Part shown: positions 26,901 to 35,900 of the stretch, one piece after another | Position numbering within the stretch: position 1 is the first letter of the stretch | Layout of the letters: every line of letters begins with the position of its first letter | Source of the DNA: Saxidomus purpurata | Lineage: Eukaryota; Mollusca; Bivalvia; Venerida; Veneridae | Assembly: GCA_022818135.1 (NCBI GenBank) | Contig: JAFMSR010000017.1 | Location: forward strand, 13,166,602 to 13,230,601 | Direction: 5' to 3' | DNA: 64,000 bases | Made by a program: the position numbers and the translations under genes | Notes under the pieces: model-generated | What the model was told of the DNA's origin: nothing | The model's input: the letters and a program-made list of their open reading frames with translations, nothing else | Databases searched by the model: none

Positions 26901-29900
26901 GCACCAACTTCAATTATTATTGCGGCATCATCATTAGTTTAACACATTTGAATGCACAGCAACTGAAAATTGCTTTTATAAAACTGTCACCAAAAATACA
27001 CTATGTATAATGTCACTTTAAGAGCAAGTGGGAGTAATGCTGCCTTTTTGGTCAGATAAAAATGAAATATAAAACATTTATGTATGAGCCCCACAGTGGG
27101 AAAACCAGTTAGAATTCTGCAGCTACCATGGCCTTGCAACTTGGACTTGTATGATTAGATGTATGCATCAACAATCTATTTATTTTATACAGTTTGTAGA
27201 CATCTATATAACATCAGCTTCTCTTGATGACTGCTTGATTGAGTTCTGACACAAGTTGGCATAAGTTGGGGGGAGGGGGTTATTACAGAGTATGTATACA
27301 GTACATTAACTTGCTGCACAACCATTTGGGTTTCACACACAGGAGATGTTTTATGTAAAAATAAATCATTTCCTACCCTTATACAGCATCCATACAATGA
27401 TGAGACCATACTGGTCACTTGTGGTCAGTTTCTGGTATTGACCATTCCATGTAACAACTTGAACAGCTCCTGATCAATAAAAACAATAAACATAACAATA
27501 AACATAACAATAAACAAGAAATGAGCCACTCCCTGTGAAACAGCACCATTTATTTCATTTTCTTCTCTTTTTCACATCTGGGATCTATTTCATATTTCTG
27601 AAGCTGGTCCATACAAATGTTTATATTTAATCAATTAAGCAAAAAAAGAAAATTTGAAAATTATTCTCTTCTAGAAATGTTTTTTTTTTTGCCATTTATA
27701 TGAAACCTGGATTTATTTTATGTAAAAATATACCAGATATATATGGAAAATTCTTTATAAAATCTGGTACCTTTTCACAGAATGTGGCCCAAGCAGAACA
27801 GAAAGAGTAACAAACAAGAAACTAAAAGCTGTGTTTTGCAAAGTTTTATGTGCCTTGAAATTGAAATTAAGCCTTCTCATTTGCAACAAAGTGATAACTC
27901 TTATGTAAACCAGACCTATCACTAAATGTGATAAATACCCCCGAAAGACTGATTTATAAGGAAGTTTGTAGTAACAGAATACCTTGCAAAAAAACTAAAA
28001 TAGAGATACATTGTATTGTTCTTGGCAATAACTCTCTAATTACTAAAGATAGAGTTATGGTTCTTGTACACTGCACTTCCTCTCATTGTGCTGGACAATT
28101 GTATGAAGTTGTATTGCATTCCAACAAGCAGTTTTCAAGTTATGCTTTGCCACAAGGAAAAGAAACAAACGACAATAACGCTGTAATGAGTCAAGGAAGA
28201 GTTATGGTTCCTATGCACTGCACTTCCTCTCATTGTGCTAGACCATTGTATGAAGTTGTATTGAATTCCAACCAGTAGTTTTCAAGTTATGCTCCGGACA
28301 AGGAAAACTAACAAAGGGCAATAACTCTGTAATTAGTCCAGATAGAGTTATGGTTCCTGTGCACTGCACTTCCTCTCAATGTGCTTGACCATTGTATGAA
28401 GTTTTAATGAACTCCAAGTTCTAGTTTTCAAGTTATGCTCCGGGCAAGGAAAATGCAACAGACCGCCTGACTGACTGCCCACCTGACAGACCAACAACTG
28501 GGTGACTCCTTATACCCCCCTAAACTTCATTTCAGGGTAATAATAAACTTCGTTTCGGGGGTATAATAAATAAGAGTTAAAACATTGCTCAACCAAGTGA
28601 CAACAGGCTGAAATGTTACTAAGCCACAAAAAACTCACCTACCTAAGCACATTTTATAAGTATAAGAAATGGGAGCACAGGAGTCAGGTATGAATCTGCT
28701 ACATGTAGAATCAGACAAATATATATATCACCTATTTCTTCTTATTGCAGTATGGTCTAAAAAAAAGGATGTTTCCTGTAACCCTACTAACCCTCCTTTT
28801 TTACCCTAGACCCAAATTTATTAAGACATTGAAAAAAAAAGCATGAAGAAAATTTCTATTTTCATGGAATTTGGTGTTGTCCGGGTCCAAAAATCATTTT
28901 TTATTGATTTCTTCCAAAAATATGACATCAAAGATGCAGTAATAGCTGAATACTGTGAATACTGTTATAGGTAAAATTATACCCATCAAATTACAAGTTC
29001 ACATTACAAAAAAAAAAAAAAAGACCAATTTTTTTTCAGCATGTTAAAGGAAACAGACATTTTTTTCTTCTTGCTATGTACACTTTCTGCAAAAGTTACA
29101 TTCAGTGCTTTTTTTGAAGCGGAATTCACACCCTTTGCTTAAAACTAAAACACATAATTATAACATGCCACATGAATAAAACATTTCCAAGACACAGTTT
29201 AAAGACATGCTCAATAATTCATTAAACCACAAACTTAAAAATGCGGATCCCACAAATCTATCCCTACACTGTAATAAATTATATAAAGCTTCCAAAGAGC
29301 CAATTTTTCACTCAAGCATGAAATGGTCCGTATATTACTGTAAAATGTACCAAAAAAAATGTGTGTCATGTATTTCATATATTCAGTTTCCCTGCAATTT
29401 GACGTGACTAAAGTTCAAAAGTATAAGACGCTACGTCACATTCGCTTTATATTGTTATTCTGATGATATTTTGCGGAATCATTAATATATAATAATGATG
29501 ACGTAAAAACGTTGTTATAGTAATGATTTGTTGTTGAATTTTCCATTCTAACCATATTTGTAAAATGTAAATACATACCGACCCTGATTTAAGTTGACAT
29601 TCAAACCTGCCAAAAATCCTTACTAATGTTATACATGTAATGTTGTTTAAAGGAAGCGCTACATGTATTACAATTTTGATTAAGATAGCATTTTAAACTC
29701 AGTATTTTATTTCTGAAATTCTACAGTAAATGACTCTTTGTCCGCCAACAACGTAACTATTCCCTGAGAAATATAAATGAACAACTTTGGGGAATTCACA
29801 AATAACGACAGTTGCTGAAGAGTTATATGTTTATAACACAAAATAAAATAAACTGTAAAATTTCACATTACATGTACCTACATAACATTTTGCTATAAAG

Positions 29901-32900
29901 CAAATTTTGTCTGCATGTAAGTTCTTTGGGAAAAATGAAAATGGACAATAAATTATTCTGACTTTAAATTTCACCATTAGACAACACAAAACCAGTAACC
30001 AATGTAATGTTACTTGCATGTCTTAAAACTATGTCTTGAAACTATGAACAGTTTTCTGAACAGTTTTTATCCAATCCATACCAAACTTTTTCTTCACCCA
30101 GACAGATATTTTCCCTCTGCTATCACTGAATGCTACACGAGGCAAATTGTTTGTAACATGCGCCCATGCTATGCATGTAATATAACCTATGAAATATAAG
30201 TACTCGCTACTGTAGTTGCACGGTGAACTGTTACTTAAAATAATGCAAAAATGATTATATTTTTAAAGTAACCCCTTCTGCTGTCAAAACTAGTTAGTCA
30301 AAGCCGAGGGATATATCAAAACTGTGAACTGGAAGCAGATGACTGCTTAATCACAGGTACCCGACTTGGGGGAACCCCCATATACTAATTTACTACCCTT
30401 CAATGAAATTTGTGGTCTTCTGATTGGTCAACGATCCGTTTATAGATTTTGATATTTACGGGCAAGCCGGTAATATACACTTGACATAACCCCGTTACTG
30501 TACCCCATGCTGAACGTGAGCTTGTTCGCTGCGTACACTACGTCAATGTTTAAGTCCGTGCTGATTTGTGACGTCACGCAGTGGCATTGAGGTATCATAA
30601 GGGGATTTGAACATCTGGTTATGTTCAGTCATTAAATAAATAAAACATAAACGGGATATTTTATTATTGAGACAGGGAAGGGTAATAAAATTGTTATTTG
30701 GTTTTTGATGTGATATATGGGGATATATTACCCGCCTTGACATATTACCCTCGTCTAACGGCTCGGGTAATATAAGTCTAGACGGGTAATATATCCCCAT
30801 ATACCACTTCAAAAACCAAATAACATATAATATTAAAACAATAATATAAAGCAATATTTTTTTTCACTATTTACACAAAACTACTATAATTTATGTATAT
30901 AGTGAAAAAAATATAATATTATTTCGTTTTAATTAATCAGTACCCAGTATATGTGGGACCATGCCTCATGCCGGGTACCTGCATGCTTAATTACTGGTTA
31001 ATGCGTCATATTTGTATTACCAATAGTGAGACACAAATATTGGCTTCTTGTGATTGTTGACTGCTTTACTGAGGTGACAACTAAAGCAGGTTCAGCTGAA
31101 AATGTCCCTTTAAAGCCATTTGTTGCCATATATATATATATAGTTTTTAAATTACCTATCGTAAATAATGACTGTTTTAAAAGTATACATACAGGCCCTC
31201 TAAAGAGGGTGGCTGATAAATCAAAGTTACCACTCAGGAAGATTCACCTGTACAGCAATCACTGGCTACTCCTCAAGGAACATGACTGTATCAACAATAA
31301 AAGGGTGTGGCTTTGTTTATCTCTACATGTCAAAATGGAATATATTTGGAGGAAATTTTAAAGATAATAATATAATATGGCCCGTTATTCGTGACACAAA
31401 ACATTACCACTGTGTCCCTCCAATGTCTGGTTCATGGACAGATTACTTGGGGCTGCCAAACCTTTTGCTTTCACATCTTTCCCTGCAAAGACAAATATGA
31501 TAAATTCATTTTGTGATATGCTTAACTTATATAGGAATGTCTTCATTGTTAATTCTTTGTAGAAAACAATAAATGATTTACTGCAAGCTGGTAGTGTACT
31601 TCCTAGCTCAATCATACTCCAAAACTTCATCAGAATAGAACATAAACAAGCAAATTCAGTAAATTTATATCCCCTGCCAAATGAATAAGAACAACTGGAT
31701 TGTGTATTTCTCTGCCTGTTTCCAAATAAAAAATCGTTTTTCAAATTTCACTGGTCACCCCACAGGGGCCTCATTAGTGAGGTGATTTTTCTTCTCTTCA
31801 AGTTACAGTCATAAAGAACTTTATTGTTATTTATAAGTTAAATCAAATCAGTACTACTACCGGTACTTTCTGACAACAAAATTTTTTAAGTTTATATATA
31901 GAATAATTATGTAAGAAAAGCACTACATAACTTTTACAACACGTCTTGTATTCAAGGTCTGTTGATAGACTGTGAGGAAACTTTTTTAGCATCCCTTGTA
32001 TACAGTCTATTAAAAGATCCTGAGTGAACTTTTTGAACACCTCTTGTATACAAAGTCTATTAAAAGATCTTGAGGGAACTTTTTTAGCATCCCTTGTATA
32101 CAGTCTCCTAAATGACTGTAAGCTAGAAACTTTCCGAACACTCGTTGTATACAGTAGCTGTTAAAAGACTGGGACATATTTTTTTATGTACAGCCCATAT
32201 ATATAATTATATATAATCATAAAGCCTCTAACTACCGCAATATTTCTGTGTTGATAACTGTATAACAAAAATCACTTTATGCTTCATCAAACACTACATT
32301 GTTAGATGTGGTTATACACTAACTGCCTCCAGGCCCATACACTACAGAGCCATGATTAATGATATTTTACAATCATTTATAAGCTTACAATTACATGTAC
32401 TTTATTTCTGGGTTAATATTTTGTATCATTTCTAATAAGAAAACATATTTAAAATATACATACGTGTCTGTTTTATTATATGTGTTCACTGTCCAAAGAC
32501 ATGTTTGAGCATAAAATGATAACATGCAGTTTTGTTTTGACATGTGACTTTATGTTTATCTTACTATACTTCTACACCTGACTGCTCCATCTTTCCACTT
32601 TGACGGTACCATTAATTGTTGAAAGGGTTGCCTACTGAAATTTCAATGACTGAACAGTGAAAACTGAAGATCATGATCAAACTGCACATGTGTGAAGGAT
32701 GATCATGATCTACACCGAGGTTGTAAAAGTGGAATCATTTACCACCAGCAGGGAACTGGTTAATTTGCTGTCAAATTGCAGAATAAAGAAAACTTCTGAT
32801 CTATGATTTAAACAAAAATAAAATAAAACACCAAGGAATGTCGCCCACTATAATTGCAGCATCGGCCCGCTTTATTTAATATGTGGTGAGTAAAAGATGC

Positions 32901-35900
32901 ATAGAGACTTAAACGCTAGATCGATTATATGCGTCCCTCTTCATTGAACAACTGAGGTAATTCAGAGATGAAAACTGTGGACACAGTCAATTTTTTTGGA
33001 AAAGCAAGAGTTGTCGTTTGTTTCATAGAGGGCGCAATCTACGCCAATACAAATAGAGAAAAGCGCTTTTCACGTTTCAGGCGCAATCTACACTGTGATA
33101 AATGGAAATATGATTGCTTTTTCCACTTATACAGCCTTTGACATTATAGAAACAAAGTGCAGTTGACTGAATATTCTTCGATTGCTTTTTTAAATATATA
33201 TGATATTACCTTAGCAAATTTTTTCCCTTGCAATAGTAACTTGTCACCGTGGTGTATTGGTAGAGACCTCAGCTCACATTCTTTTGTATAAGTGTACTTT
33301 TCCGAATCCACGAGTTCGAATCCCACCGACACCCATTTTTTAAAAACTTTTTCTGCTGTTTTGATCATCATTTTTAGCTTTTAAACCATTTAAGAATATC
33401 TTACGGTAAATGATCATAAAAATCTTCATTCATGTCAAATTGATACGGATAATGGTAATGAAAAATTGAGACGTACCAGGAACGGTATATAGGGCATTCT
33501 TGGACATACTTTATGAATATTATTTGATAATAGTAAATTATCGATACTTGAGGTCAGTTAGTAGATGTGATGTCGTGTCAGTTTGCTTGTTTTGGGGCCA
33601 TGCCTCAACATCAACCATCACCACCAATTTCCAAAATATTTACATGGCATCATTGTTTGTTGGCCGCTGTGATACTTTGTATCACAGTTTTTCTTGTTTT
33701 ATTCTCATTTGCCTTAAGAAGAAAACTATTTAATAATAATAGTGTATAAATACACTACATTTTCAGTGGATGCACAAGTTTATGATTTTGAAAATAATAT
33801 GCAATACAATGTATTCTTAATTTTACAAGAATTGCTGAGCTCTGTGATTTTTTTCAGGAAAGGCATACTATACTTTTATAATAAAGACCTGAACCAATCA
33901 ATAATATATTCAACATCCTAACATGACTCACGATTTTGTCTCTATATACAAAGAGTAGAAAAATTATGTTATATTAAACCATAAACAATGCGAGAACCGA
34001 TATGCTGTAAACAAGATGTTATAATATTGTGTCGCATGACGTTAAATGAGTGTTAGCGTTTGCATTTATTCACCTTTCGTAATATCTGGTCATGTAAGAA
34101 TCAAAATAACATCCTTTTCAGCGATGTTATCATCTAATAAACAATGATTTGTCGTTCCGATGTGCAGTTATAAACCACTCCGGCCTCTGGCCTTAGTGAT
34201 TCTTCACTGAATTTACTGCGTATCAGTTTTCCAATCATTGTTTATTAAACGATGAACACCGTTGGAACGAATGTTATTTCATAAATAAAATGCTGTAGTA
34301 GTGTTATTTTGAAGAGTTTTTATCTAGTTTTGACTATTTAAGCATACTGTCTGTGTCAATATCTACTCCCTAATGATATTGATTAAACTGTGCTCCAATA
34401 AAAGAAAAACTTTGAATTTGTATAATTTATTTTGTCTACAAGCTTGAAATTCGAAAAAAAAAAAAAGTTATTTCTTCCACAAAATTAATGTATAACAGAA
34501 CCTTTATATTAATAAGGCATCAGTTGTTTCCCCAAAACGGTCATTGTTTATATATCAGTGTATTCATGATTTGTTTTTCTACATGTTATCACTAGGGATG
34601 TAATCGCTTAAAACAATAAAACAGTTTTGATTTGATATCAATTGCTGTTTTGAAAAATCGTACATCGAATAATGTTTTACCGTACAATGATCTACAGTTT
34701 CACGTTCGAAAATTCCATCAAAACTCAACCGGAATATAAACAATCACTCTACCCAGAGTTTCCGTGTTTTTCTAACAAATAATGATTTAGTGAAATGTGG
34801 TCTCATAGGCTAAAATATTTCAGCACTGCAAGGGTTGATATATATTATAGACCAGAACCATATGTTTAGTACAAATAAAATCAAGAGACTTGGTAGAAAA
34901 TGTAGTCCGTGACTGTTTAACGCCCATGTATCGATATATCGCTTTATCATCAATATTTCTAAATTGATGTATCGATACAAAACTTTTAATCAATGACATC
35001 CCTAGTTATCACCATGATCACTATTATGCATTACAATAACCGATAAAACAAACCCGAGGTACATGTAGGTAACATTGACATCATCATGTAACGTACCTAT
35101 TTGAGTTTCTAGTTTCAACACTTTGAGAAGTCCATCCTCGCCCCCACAAGCAATATATCCCTGATCTTTGTTCCATGACACACATCTCAACTTTGTGTTG
35201 TTAGGAATGGCAATCTGCAAAATTGCAAAATAACAATCTAAAATAATATGGCTTTATACTTTTATTGCCATAAGGCTTCAGAATTTCTAGATCCTGAGGA
35301 GAGGACCTTAAAACAAAATCATAAATTTATGTAAATCAGATTGGCCTCTTATTAATCTGAGGGTCTCTCACATTGGTGCCTTTTACCTTAACGGTGTCAA
35401 ATTGGCAACTCTATATTAATTATATTAATATGACAGAGATATGATACAAAACTGGCACATAAGAAGTTTCAAGTGATTCGACTGAAAATTAATGAAAATA
35501 TTGACATTTTACTAAAATTACTGAAATTTCCTTATCTTTTTTACCTAGGTGGGGTTAGTAAAAGTGCCCATATTAATTTATTCTGTAACATATTATGCCA
35601 TGCTATGAATCTTGACCTTTATAAGCTTTTTGATACTACAATGTGGCAATGCCCCAGACTCAAACATAAATCCCCGGGATTACGAAAAACTTTAATTCTT
35701 TCCATTTCTGAGTATGAGGGTGACCTCAGGTACTGTAGCAAAACTCATATAAGAAGAAAAATCATGCAATTTAGGACGGGTATTTTTTCTATTTGATAAA
35801 TTGAAAATAATGTTGCTAAAATGTGTACTATTCTAAAGTAACACATTTACATGTTTAGCCCACCAAGAATATGAGAAAACAGGATAAATAATTTGGTTCA

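Noticed and set aside
33241..33335. Functional tRNA gene
   Set aside because: A and B boxes are good, but the acceptor ends do not pair and the anticodon arm is not credible.
35473..35796. 107-codon plus-strand ORF in WDR35 intron 1
   Set aside because: No recognised homology and antisense to the gene; composition is ordinary intronic sequence.
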